NCBI GenBank assembly: GCA_021781495.1
Contig: JAJXWS010000030.1
Location: 1-37,955, forward strand
DNA from: Acidobacteriota bacterium
GTDB lineage: Bacteria; Acidobacteriota; Terriglobia; Terriglobales; Acidobacteriaceae
Direction: 5' to 3'
DNA length: 37,955 bases
Position 1 is the first letter of the stretch. Every line of letters begins with the position of its first letter. Both the position numbers and the translations under genes were made by a program. The notes beneath the pieces are model-generated. The model was given only the letters and a program-made list of their open reading frames with translations, searched no databases and was not told where the DNA came from. Positions 8,551 to 18,300 of this stretch are shown one piece after another.

Positions 8551-9957
8551 ATGACGCTCGATCGGATCTCGCGCCGCTCTTTTATGAAAGCTTCTGCCGC
8601 TGCTGCCTTGGTCAGCCCGGCCGCATCCCTCGCAGCACAGGAGGCTGGAGCCAGCCCGCCCAGCACCGTGCACGGCAGGCTCGCTTATCAGGAGCAGACG
8701 CGGGCCCGCCGCCTGGCCTGGTGGCAGGCGGCACGCTTCGGCATGTTCATCCATTTCGGGCTTTACAGCGTCATCGGCCAGCAGGAGTGGGTCATGGAGT
8801 CGGAGGGCATTCCCATTCCGCAATACGAACTCCTCGCGCAGCACTTCAAGCCCAGGGCCGGATTCGCGCAGGAGTGGGTCCGCCTTGCTCGGCGTGCTGG
8901 TCAAAAATATATGGTGCTCACCACCAAGCACCACGAGGGCTATTGCCTTTGGGATACAAAGCTCACCAACTTCAGCGCCGCCCGAACGGGTCCGGGCCGG
9001 GACCTCGTCCGCGAGTACGTCGAGGCGGCACGCGCCGCAGGCATGCGCATCGGCTTCTATTACTCCCTCATGGACTGGCATCATCCAGACGGCATGCGCT
9101 GCGCCACCGATGAGAATGCGCGCAGGCGCTTCGTCGATTACACACACGGCCTGCTTCGTGAGTTGATGACGAATTACGGCAAGATCGACATCCTCTGGTA
9201 CGACGTAGCCCAGCCACTTACTCCCGAGCAGTGGGAGGCGGATCGCATGAATCGCATGGTCTTCGAACTGCAACCCGAGATCATCGTCAATAACCGCAAC
9301 GGCCTCGATGGAGACTTTTCTACACCCGAGCACAAGATCCAGGCCGACAAGCGCGCATGGGAATCCTGCGAAACGATGAATCTTGGCTGGGGCTATCAGC
9401 AAGCCGACAACGAATGGAAATCCGCGCGCCGCATCCTCAAGGACCTCGCCACCTGCGCACAGCAGGGCGGCAACTATCTGCTCAACATCGGCCCGGAACC
9501 CGACGGCACGGTACCGGACGAATCGGTTCGTACGCTTGAGACTGTCGGCCGGTGGCTCTCAGTCAACGGCGAGTCCATTTACGACACGCAGGGCGGGGCC
9601 GCCCTCAGCTTTGGCAACTACACAAACTTCACTCGCAAGGGAAACACCCTGTACATCCACGTTTACTTCTGGCCCTCCGGCACACCAGCAGCCCAGTGGC
9701 TCCGCTTCTTTCAGCCGCCCACCGTCGTCGCAGTGGGCGGTCTGCATGCCAGTGTGCTTTCAGCAAGGCTGCTCAAGACAGGGCACCCCGTCACATTCAC
9801 GCAAGACGAATTATCCTTGCGCATCACAGGGTTGCCGGAGCAGCCCATCGACGATCCGGTCACCGTCATCGCCTGCGAGTGCGACCAGCCACCCGTGGTC
9901 GATCATCACTCCATCCGCCCCAGGTGGCCGCGTTACAGCGTGGGTCTCAGCAGTTGA
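8551..9957 (+). CDS. GH29 alpha-L-fucosidase, Tat-exported
   Basis: From the ATG at 8551 this is a 468-residue GH29 retaining alpha-L-fucosidase. Landmarks are WWQAARFGMFIHFG (57-70), the substrate-binding KHHEGYCLWD (126-135), SLMDWHHPDG (172-181) and IDILWYD (212-218), where D218 is in the nucleophile position. A C-terminal beta domain follows residue about 360. ISRRSFMKA (6-14) followed by an alanine-rich stretch is a clear Tat signal, with cleavage near SLAAQ (26-30). GGAGG (8542-8546) supports this start. An in-frame ATG at 8527 would add eight residues, and longer extensions run into the divergent promoter. The general acid/base cannot be fixed by eye because it is poorly conserved in GH29. 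It is divergent from the glycosidase operon and convergent with the TonB-receptor gene. Confidence 0.92.
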   Translation: MTLDRISRRSFMKASAAAALVSPAASLAAQEAGASPPSTVHGRLAYQEQTRARRLAWWQAARFGMFIHFGLYSVIGQQEWVMESEGIPIPQYELLAQHFKPRAGFAQEWVRLARRAGQKYMVLTTKHHEGYCLWDTKLTNFSAARTGPGRDLVREYVEAARAAGMRIGFYYSLMDWHHPDGMRCATDENARRRFVDYTHGLLRELMTNYGKIDILWYDVAQPLTPEQWEADRMNRMVFELQPEIIVNNRNGLDGDFSTPEHKIQADKRAWESCETMNLGWGYQQADNEWKSARRILKDLATCAQQGGNYLLNIGPEPDGTVPDESVRTLETVGRWLSVNGESIYDTQGGAALSFGNYTNFTRKGNTLYIHVYFWPSGTPAAQWLRFFQPPTVVAVGGLHASVLSARLLKTGHPVTFTQDELSLRITGLPEQPIDDPVTVIACECDQPPVVDHHSIRPRWPRYSVGLSS

Positions 9958-10011
9958 GCCTCATGCTGCCGCGTTTCATCTGATTGCAGTTCGATCCGGA
10001 GCGCTGTCTTC

Positions 10012-12897
10012 TTAGTACTCAAAGTCCAGCGAGAACTGCACTCTGCGTGGATCCGACTCCTGCGTGGGAGTATCAAAGTTCGCGCTTGGGCTCAGGTTCG
10101 ATCCGAAGACATCGTTGTTCATCTCCACGTTCTGCCGGTTCAGCAAGTTGAATGATTCGGCCACAACATCCAGGTGGCCGCGCCAGATTGGAATCATCTT
10201 CAGCACGCGTAGATCAAAATCCAGCGTGCTTGGCGTTAGCATGCTGTTTCGCGCCATGCCCAGCGGACGCGCGGCAAAGGGATAGATATGCTCATCAGCA
10301 CTGTCCATGCCCGTCAGCGGATTGTCAGGCATACCGCTGCCTGCAACAAGAATCGGGGCAAACTCCAATCCGTACACCAGCCTCTCAAAGGCATTCGGTT
10401 TGGCAGCCATTGCCGCATTCTGTGCGTCATCCAGGTCTGGCCCAATCACCCATAGCCCGCTCAGCACAAAACGTTGACGCTGATTCTGCAAAGACAGTGC
10501 CCGTTCCTGGTTCAGCGCATATGGGTTCTGTGGCTGCTCCGCGTCGTACGAGGCATCATCGATTGTCTTGGCGAAGGTATAGCCTGCCATCAGTTCCAGA
10601 TCTTCCGTAAACTGGCGATTCACCGTCACCGTAGCGCCGTTGTAGCTTGAGCTGGCCGCTGTCTGGAATTCGTTTGTCGCATCATACAGAGGGTTCCGGC
10701 GCTGCGAAGAAAATACCAGCCGCCCAATCTGCTGTGGCGTGGGATTGCTGACGCCCAGACTACCCGCATCTCCTTCGGTCATCTGCACGGGCGGCAGCAA
10801 ATTGCTGTTTACCGTGCGCCCCATCTTCACACCGTGCACAAAGCGATATTCTCCGCCGATGGTCCAGTCGCCCGGCAAGGATCGCTCAAAGCCAAGCGAT
10901 GCAGTCTCCGCATATGGATTGGCAAGCGACCTTTGCGCTTGCCATATGCTCGGCGCAATATCCGCATCCGGTCTGGTGAAGAATGTAGACGACTGATAGA
11001 GTGCGGCGGCGCTTTGCCCTTCGGCAATCTGCTGCTCGGCGCCCTTCCCATTCCATTCTTCCACGCGGTTGATCGTCCCCAGCAGATAGCGATCGTAGAA
11101 AATGCCAAAGCCTCCTCGCACCACCCACTGCTTCTGCGGAGACCATGCAAATCCGAAGCGCGGACTGAGGTTCAGAGCATGATCCGGAATCGGCGACGGA
11201 AGCTGACTGCTCTCGTAGCGCATGCCAAAATCAAGCGCAAGGCTCCGCCAGGGAGTCCAATGGTCCTGCACGAACGCCGAACTCCGCAGTTCGCCAAAGT
11301 TCGTATTCGGATTGCCAAAGCTCTGCACGTAAAAATCCGCCTGCCCCGCCGCCAGCGCATCGACCGAAGGAAAAATGTACAGGCCTCCGAATCCATCTCT
11401 ATCGGCCGCGCGCAGTCCGGTATGACTCACAGCGGCTCCGGCCTGCATCAGGTGCGCGCCGTGCTGCCAGATCAGGGCATCTCCCACATCAACATGGGTT
11501 TCATAGCGGCGGCTGTTTCCGTCATAGGGAGTGCCCAATGCCGCTATCCCCGTCACCACCACGCCGGGGCCATACGTGGATCCCGTCCGCAAAGCCACGC
11601 GTCGCTGTGCAACCTCGAATGTGCTCTGGCTCTCCAGGTGCGATGTAATGGAATCACTCCATGCCCCATTCACGCTGTTGTCGTCATAGAATGCAGAGCC
11701 GCGCGCACTCAGATCGGTCAAATCGTCCATATGAAAGGCATCGTTCACTGCTCTGTTGTTCGTCAGCGCATAGCGCAGCATCAGGCCGTTGCCGCTGTTG
11801 CCGAAATCCAGCCTGCCAGACAGTTCCGTCTCTTCATTGGTCGTAGGATAAAAACCCTGTTGCAGGCGGAACCCTTGCAGAGGGCCACTTTGCCGCAATG
11901 CGGAATCAATCCCCGCTGCCTTGTTTGCGCTAAAGTCGCTTGCTTCTTCGCCTCGCGCCATCTCCTGCTCGGCCGCTGCGTAGTAGAACAGCTTGTCGCG
12001 CCGCAAGGCTCCGCCAGTTGATACACCTGCACGCATGCGGCTCTCATCCGGCTTGCCGGGCGCAACCTCCAGCGCAGGCGTGCCATTCAGCGCGCCATTC
12101 TGCACAAAGAAGAATGCGTCGCCATGTTGCGTATTCGCGCCCGCGCGGGTCTCTACGTCAACAGATCCTCCAGCCGAACCACCCGCCTGCGCCGCATAGC
12201 CGTGATTCACCACCTGAAAGTCACTGATGGCCTCCGGCGACAACTCAGTGCGGCTCAACCCTGTGTACTCATCATTATCGTCAACCCCGTCTATATAGAG
12301 GGCGTTGCTCGACGGACGCAATCCACCCGCGGTAAAGCCACCTTCCGCGGCAAAAGGCGCCTGTCGCGCCAGCACCGGATTGGCCCCGGCAAGGGCAGGA
12401 GACAAGAGCGTAAAGTTCAGATAGTTCCGGCTCGGAATCGGCAGTTCCTCAATGCGATCCTTGTCGATGTTTGTGACGGGGGAAGACTGCGACACATCCA
12501 GCGTCGCAGCCTGTGCCTGCACGGTCACCTGCTGTGCAGCCTGCGCAAGAACAAGGCTTGCCTCCATGCGCGAATCTCTGCCAACCGCAACCGCGACGGA
12601 CACATTGCGATAAGGCGCGAATCCAGCGGCTTCGATGTCAATTTGATACGTTCCGCTCAGCAGATTGCTGATGGAAAATGTGCCGTCCGCGCCCGACATT
12701 GCGTGGCGTTCGATCGTCTTGTCTGCCGTGGAAAGCGTGATACGGGCAGCAGGAATGGCAGCACCGGTTGCGTCCAGCACAACACCGGAAACACTTCCCT
12801 TCACAAGGCCGGTTTGGGCCGAAGAAGATAGATTGGGCAGAAGAAAAAGAAAAATGAGGAAGAACCGCAATCTTGCGGTCAGCTGCAAATCATGCAC
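10012..12897 (-). CDS. TonB-dependent receptor, Oar-like, with regulatory-like N-terminal domain
   Basis: This is a 961-residue outer-membrane receptor. A signal peptide (hydrophobic 11-22, cleavage near SSSAQ at 24-28) precedes a carboxypeptidase-regulatory-like beta domain (about 31-118, with GVVLDATGAAIPAARI and SGTYQIDIEAAGF). A plug follows (about 130-260, with RPSSNALYIDGVDDND at 194-209 and AQAGGSAGGSVDVET at 236-250), then a beta-barrel to the C-terminus. The last residue is Tyr (SLDFEY), as expected for an outer-membrane barrel. This architecture is abundant in Acidobacteriota, where it is thought to import glycan fragments or other large ligands. There is no SusD homologue beside it. 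The start is GTG with AGGAG seven bases upstream; the ATG four bases further in is out of frame. The setting among seven glycosidase-type genes suggests oligosaccharide uptake. Confidence 0.9.
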   Translation of the reverse strand: MHDLQLTARLRFFLIFLFLLPNLSSSAQTGLVKGSVSGVVLDATGAAIPAARITLSTADKTIERHAMSGADGTFSISNLLSGTYQIDIEAAGFAPYRNVSVAVAVGRDSRMEASLVLAQAAQQVTVQAQAATLDVSQSSPVTNIDKDRIEELPIPSRNYLNFTLLSPALAGANPVLARQAPFAAEGGFTAGGLRPSSNALYIDGVDDNDEYTGLSRTELSPEAISDFQVVNHGYAAQAGGSAGGSVDVETRAGANTQHGDAFFFVQNGALNGTPALEVAPGKPDESRMRAGVSTGGALRRDKLFYYAAAEQEMARGEEASDFSANKAAGIDSALRQSGPLQGFRLQQGFYPTTNEETELSGRLDFGNSGNGLMLRYALTNNRAVNDAFHMDDLTDLSARGSAFYDDNSVNGAWSDSITSHLESQSTFEVAQRRVALRTGSTYGPGVVVTGIAALGTPYDGNSRRYETHVDVGDALIWQHGAHLMQAGAAVSHTGLRAADRDGFGGLYIFPSVDALAAGQADFYVQSFGNPNTNFGELRSSAFVQDHWTPWRSLALDFGMRYESSQLPSPIPDHALNLSPRFGFAWSPQKQWVVRGGFGIFYDRYLLGTINRVEEWNGKGAEQQIAEGQSAAALYQSSTFFTRPDADIAPSIWQAQRSLANPYAETASLGFERSLPGDWTIGGEYRFVHGVKMGRTVNSNLLPPVQMTEGDAGSLGVSNPTPQQIGRLVFSSQRRNPLYDATNEFQTAASSSYNGATVTVNRQFTEDLELMAGYTFAKTIDDASYDAEQPQNPYALNQERALSLQNQRQRFVLSGLWVIGPDLDDAQNAAMAAKPNAFERLVYGLEFAPILVAGSGMPDNPLTGMDSADEHIYPFAARPLGMARNSMLTPSTLDFDLRVLKMIPIWRGHLDVVAESFNLLNRQNVEMNNDVFGSNLSPSANFDTPTQESDPRRVQFSLDFEY

Positions 12898-13003
12898 CTG
12901 GAAACTCCTGGGATGTGGTGGCTTTCACACGGCTACGTTCGGAAAAGTCCAGACGCACGACCACGCGCCTGCTCTCCCCTGCAGGTGAATTCACATTCAG
13001 GAA

Positions 13004-13327
13004 TCAGATTCGAAGAGGGACAATGGGCGGGCTTGGCGACAGCACCGCTTCCTGCGTCCGAGTCACGCAACCCGTGTTTACCGGAAGCGCGGGCGCGATC
13101 CATCGATGCACACTTGCCACTCGTGCAGCAGCGCGCACAATCTGCATCACTGCCCCAACCGTACCCGCCACGATCAGCCACGCCGTCACGCGCAACTCGG
13201 TATCCGTCATCGGCGTCGTCGGACCATCCCACCCGTCAAAGCACTCCAGCACAGGAGTCAATGCGACCAGCAGGAAGAATACGCATGCCACGAGTTGGAG
13301 AATTCGCCTCTGCATCATTTTCAGCAT
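13004..13327 (-). CDS. Small membrane protein, unknown function
   Basis: This is a short open frame of about 107 residues from the ATG at 13327; a TTG at 13351 would extend it by eight. It has two hydrophobic segments, one near the N-terminus (LQLVACVFFLLVALTPV) and one mid-protein (VTAWLIVAGTVGAVMQIV), with CFDGWDG between them. The pattern fits a two-pass inner-membrane protein with the loop outside. I do not recognise a family. No convincing Shine-Dalgarno is visible at any candidate start. It lies 106 bp upstream of the TonB-receptor gene on the same strand and could be co-transcribed with it. The opposite-strand frames over it read as arginine- and serine-rich shadow proteins, so this strand is the better choice. 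Confidence 0.5.
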   Translation of the reverse strand: MLKMMQRRILQLVACVFFLLVALTPVLECFDGWDGPTTPMTDTELRVTAWLIVAGTVGAVMQIVRAAARVASVHRWIAPALPVNTGCVTRTQEAVLSPSPPIVPLRI

Positions 13328-13495
13328 AAGCTGCGTTGCTGTTCCCGGCAACGCGATTCAGAAAGCCCGGCAAGGACATATTGGATTACAGAAAAATTCC
13401 GCATTCTGGAATATCCCCGTTCCCCGGCATCGGCTTCCCGGTAAGGCTATGACACGCATAGCATAATCAGGAGATAGAAAAGTAGATCTGAATCC

Positions 13496-15289
13496 GTGAC
13501 CGACCTGAATCCAATCACGCGCAGAGAGTTCCTTGCCGGCGCCGCAGCAGTTGCTCTTCATCGCCCCCTGTCAGCGCGCTCGACTGAAGTGGCTGCTCCC
13601 ATGCTCCAGGAGTTCGACTACGCACAGGTCCATCTGGAAGGCGGACCGCTCAAGGCGCAGTACGACCGCATCCACGCGACGTATCTTGCCCTCGACAACG
13701 ACAGGCTCCTTAAGGTCTACCGCCAGCGCGCAGGCATGTCCGCACCCGGTGCCGACATGGGCGGATGGTATGACGCCGATGGCTTCGTCCCCGGTCATTC
13801 GCTGGGCCAGTACATCTCAGGCCTCGCGCGCATCGGCGCAAGCACAGGCGACGCATCCTGCCATGCAAAGGTGGCTGCGCTCGTCGAGGGCTTCGCATCC
13901 GCCATGCAGCGCAGCCACAGTGTTTACGCCGCGGCGAACGCTGAGAAGGTCTGGCCTTGCTATATTCTCGACAAGCACATCGCGGGCCTCATCGACGCAG
14001 TGGCATTGAGCCACATGGACTCGGCGCGGGATCTTCTGCCGCGAGTCTACAGCGCCGCACTTCCCTTCATTCCAGCGCAAGGCCGCGATCGTATCGGCAA
14101 GAAAGACCCGCCCTACGATGAAACGTACGTGCTCCCAGAGAGCCTGTTTGCCGCGGCAGAATTGACTGGTGACCCTGCCATGCGCGATCGTGCCATGCGC
14201 TATCTGCTCGATCGTGATTTCTTTGACCCGCTGTCGCGAGGCCAGGATGTGCTGCCCGGCCGCCATGCATACAGCCACGCCATTGCGCTCAGCTCTGCGG
14301 GCAAGGCGCATCGGGTACTGCACGAGGAGAAGTATCTGAAAGCCATGCAAACCGCATGGACGCTGCTTACTCAAACGCAACAATACGCAACCGGCGGCTG
14401 GGGACCAAACGAACAGTTCATTGAACCGCACAGAGGCCAGCTCTATTCCAGCCTTCTCACCACGCAGGATCACTTTGAGACACCCTGCGGAAGCTATGCT
14501 GCCACCAAACTGGCGCGCTACTTGCTCTGTGCCACCGGCGAAGCTCACTATGGCGATGGCCTCGAGCGTGTTCTCTACAATGCACTCCTCGCCGCAAGAG
14601 AACCAGACAGCGACGGGGACTATCCGTATTACTCCACCTACAGCGCAGCCGCGCGCAAAGTCTACTATCCACAAAAATGGCCATGCTGCTCGGGCACACT
14701 CGTGCAGGGCGTCGCAGACTACGTAAAGAACATCTACTTTCGAGCTCCGGATGGCATTCGCGTCAATCTCTATGCCCCATCCACAGTTCAATGGCAACAC
14801 GGCGGCGCAAGCATTACACTCACGCAGCAGACCGATTACCCGCTGGGCGAAAACGTTCTTCTACATATCCGCGCATCGGTACCTACTGCATTCACACTCG
14901 GCTTCCGACTGCCCGAATGGCTTGCCGGACCAGCCACGATTCATGTAAACGGCATCCCTGTGGAGTTTCGGCAGCAGCGCGGCTGGGCAATGCTGCATCG
15001 CACATGGACCAGCGGCGACAAGATCCAAATCAACCTTCCGCAGAATCTCCATACAGTAGCAATTGACGATCTCCATCCAGATACGGTGGCCGTGCTGCGT
15101 GGCCCTCTGGTGTATGTCGAACTCAATCCGCCCGCGGGATCGTCTCCGCTGATGCCTCTCGATCGTCTGCAGAACATAGCTCATCTCAGCGGCTATCTCT
15201 CCGCCTCAAGTGCAGGATCGAGCCGCATTCTTGTCCCTATCTATCGCGTGCGGCAGGAAACGTACACCACATACTTCCAGAAGACATAG
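13496..15289 (+). CDS. GH127-type beta-L-arabinofuranosidase (DUF1680)
   Basis: This 597-residue protein has the GH127/DUF1680 fold, an (alpha/alpha)6 barrel followed by beta domains. Characterised GH127 enzymes remove beta-L-arabinofuranose using a zinc-bound cysteine nucleophile. MGGWYDADGFVPGHSLGQYISGL (88-110 region) is the conserved N-terminal hallmark. The zinc site should be E328 and C331 in HFETPCGS plus C397 and C398 in WPCCSG. The Glu-to-Cys spacing is three residues, against two (E338/C340) in the Bifidobacterium enzyme HypBA1. TRREFLAGAAAVAL (8-21) is a clear Tat signal. The GTG start preserves that signal; AGGAG at 13469-13473 lies too far upstream to be ideal. The gene stands alone on the plus strand, convergent with the large activase gene 54 bp away. 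Confidence 0.85.
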   Translation: MTDLNPITRREFLAGAAAVALHRPLSARSTEVAAPMLQEFDYAQVHLEGGPLKAQYDRIHATYLALDNDRLLKVYRQRAGMSAPGADMGGWYDADGFVPGHSLGQYISGLARIGASTGDASCHAKVAALVEGFASAMQRSHSVYAAANAEKVWPCYILDKHIAGLIDAVALSHMDSARDLLPRVYSAALPFIPAQGRDRIGKKDPPYDETYVLPESLFAAAELTGDPAMRDRAMRYLLDRDFFDPLSRGQDVLPGRHAYSHAIALSSAGKAHRVLHEEKYLKAMQTAWTLLTQTQQYATGGWGPNEQFIEPHRGQLYSSLLTTQDHFETPCGSYAATKLARYLLCATGEAHYGDGLERVLYNALLAAREPDSDGDYPYYSTYSAAARKVYYPQKWPCCSGTLVQGVADYVKNIYFRAPDGIRVNLYAPSTVQWQHGGASITLTQQTDYPLGENVLLHIRASVPTAFTLGFRLPEWLAGPATIHVNGIPVEFRQQRGWAMLHRTWTSGDKIQINLPQNLHTVAIDDLHPDTVAVLRGPLVYVELNPPAGSSPLMPLDRLQNIAHLSGYLSASSAGSSRILVPIYRVRQETYTTYFQKT

Positions 15290-15343
15290 CTTCCGGTTGA
15301 GTTATCCGTTGTCCGCCGGCATATGGCTGTCAGCAGCTGATGT

Positions 15344-18300
15344 TCAGGCAGTTGTTAGCTGGCTTTGCCGATGGCGCGCATGCACCTCGAACGCAAAATT
15401 GTCCAGCGCATCCTCGGCAAGCGGGTCACCGTTAAAGGCCAGCGTCAGGGTCGGCAATCCCTCGCGCTCGGCAGCATGGAAGAACTGCGATTCGGCGATG
15501 CGTGTTGGCATGCACTCCAGCGGGCCAACGTTCACTGCCGCATCAATCTCGCCATTCCGCCAGTCGTGCAGCGGCACGCCCAGCGTCAACACGGCCTCGC
15601 CGCCAACATCGCCCTCCACGTACTCACTCGCGGCGTCCGTCACTTCCTCCACGTGCAGCGGTGCGGCCAAAGGCAAATGCCCGGCCATTGCCTGCCAGGT
15701 AACCATGCGGATACGCTGCCGCAGCGCGTCAATCGCCCGATCAATCGGCGTGGGAGGCGTGACCTCCTGCTGGCAGTGCTCCGTATACTCAAACCATTCT
15801 CCAAGCGTGGCGCATCGCACCCGCATGCCGCGCGCTTCCAGCTTTGAGATCACGCCTTCATTGGCGAAGGCATCATTACGGACGTAAATCTCACCCACCA
15901 GTTGCACAATGGGCAAAGAACCTTCTCCGCATTCTGCCGCAAACTCCTCGGCTGCTCGTCGCAGCAGCGTACGCATGCCGAACAGCTTCCCTGTCATCAC
16001 CTGCATCACCGCCTGCGCCCGCGACTGGATCGCCTGCTGTTGCCGCTCGACCAGCGCAAACAGCTTTTCTGTATAGCGCGCATAGATCTCATTCGCAGCC
16101 CCCGCGCGCCGCTCGGTTGGCCGCACGTGCAGCAGAGCCTCATGCAGCATATCGTGCGCCAGGATGCCCGACAAAAAAAGCGCGGTAAATCCAAGCGGCA
16201 ATCCCTCAAAATAATCCGCCTCGTTCGGCGATACAAAGCGGCATCGCTCTCCTGCTCCCAGGCGCTCCACCACAATCTTCTGCAACAGGTGATACATGCC
16301 CATGCGGCACGGCCCATTCGTGCGCGGCATCATGTACGCAAATCGTCCCTCGGGCTCGCTCTGCAGTTTCTGCAGCAGCCGCCCCAGCGTCAGGCTTACC
16401 GGAACGCATTCCTTGCCGGAGGTGTGGCGCCGGCCAAGCTGCAATGCATTCCGATCCGGAATCGCCAGGGCCTCCGCCTTGAAGCCAGCAGCGCGCAAGC
16501 ATGCGGCTGCAACGTATGTGCCGGGTCCCATCCACGGCACCAGTACCGTCTCCCTCGCTTTGTCGATGCCGGAAAAGTCGCAGACGCGTTCTTCCAGCGA
16601 CGGCAGATCCCTGGCTGCTCCGCGAGTGCCGCGTGCTGCGCGATCCTGCGCCACACAATGCAGAAAGGCTTCAATGCGCGTCTTGGTTCCCGCATCGCCC
16701 GCATGCCCGTCGGTTTCGATAATCGCAAACGGCTTACCCTCCATCACGTAGGCGAAGAAGTGCAGATTAAAACTGTCCGGACCGCAGGAATAATTGCTGC
16801 AATACACGCTGTACACGCCGGGCGTGCGGCGAATCTGGTGCGCCGCGCGGAGTAATCGTTGCGCATATCCCCAATACACGCGCCGCAGCACCGGCGCATC
16901 TCCATCCACCGGGAAGCAGTCCGCTGGAATCGCGATGGCCCCCTGTTCCCGCAGAATGGCCGGCACGTTCGAGTTCAGAATCGGGTTATAGATGGTGTAA
17001 GGACGTCCCAGCACAACCACCGGCGTAATGCTTTGCTGCCCGCAATACTCCAGCGCGCGCCTGCCAATCTCAGTGCACTCATCCATAAAGCGCTGCTGCG
17101 CTCTTATACCCACCGCGTGAGCGCGCTGCCATGCGTCGCCTGCAAAGCCCAGCATGCGCGCCAACTCCGCACAGCTCTTCTTGAACTCCTCTGACTGCAG
17201 TCCGCGCGGCCCCATCTTGATCTCAGGAGATAGCCATCGCGCGTGCCCCTTGCCATTCAGATCCATGCGCAGCAGGTAAGGTGCAGATTGCACCACCGGG
17301 CACACCTTGGCATATGGCTCATCCACGGCACGCAACGTGTTCCGCAGAATCGGCGCCAGCACCATGTCCGCATCCATCTCGCGCAGTTGTGCCGCCACGC
17401 CGTGGAACAGTTGCATTGGCGCGCAGAAGGGAACATTGGATTCCTGGATACCTCGCTTCAGTGTTGCCGGATCCGTGCCGCTCACAGACGTAAGGTCACA
17501 TCCCAGTTCATGCAGAAACGTAGCAAAGAAGGGATAGAGTTCCTTCAAGACAAACTCGTCCGTTAGGGCAACGCGCACACCGCCGCGATCCGGACCGAAC
17601 TCCGCAAGCATCTGCGCAATCAGTTGCTCGCGCTCCTGGAAAGGCTGCGGCGCGCGATCCGGCAGCTTGCGGCGCCGTGTCGCCTTCTCATGCAGTGAGC
17701 ATGCGCCACCCCACGTAAACATTCCGCCCTTGCCCGCCACCACCGTGCGCAGTCTGTCGATCCTGCAGCGATTTCCCGGCGCTCCGCAGCCAACCGTAGC
17801 ATTACAGATAAAGGTGCTTCGTTCCTCCACTTTGGCTTCCAGAAAGCGATTCAAATCCAGCGGCGGCACTTCACTCCACGCCAAGTCTGCATGCGCCAGG
17901 AGCGTTATGCCCAGTGCTCCCACCGTTCCCGGATTCGGCGGAATGATGACCTCGCTTCCTGTCTGCCGCGCAACCGCGGCGGCCAGCGCATCGGCGCTGA
18001 AGGGCATGCCCTGACAAAAGATCACCTGCCCCACAGAGCGGCTACCTTTCACGCGATTCAGATAGTTCTGAATAATCGAGTCATACAGCCCCGCGATGAT
18101 CGTGTTCTGCGGCAGTCCCGCTGCCACGGCCTCATCGATGATCTCCGCCATGAACACCGAGCAGTGCTGTCCCAGGGACACGCCTTCCCCTGCCGTCAAC
18201 GCGACCTTGCCCAGTTGCGCCACGCGCTCAATACCGGCAAACTTGCGCCCCTGTTCTTCAATAAACGATCCAGTCCCTGCGCTGCAGGCTTCATTCATCG

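Noticed and set aside
10834-12021. 395-residue plus-strand frame opposite the TonB-receptor gene
   Set aside because: Arg/His/Ala-rich shadow without motifs.
12873-13466. Plus-strand frames over the small membrane-protein gene and the receptor promoter region
   Set aside because: Compositionally odd (Thr/Ser/Arg/Cys) with no hydrophobic or domain pattern, while the opposite strand shows two plausible membrane helices.
13817-14800. 327-residue minus-strand frame opposite the GH127-type gene
   Set aside because: It covers the zinc-site region of the real gene and has no recognisable motif.
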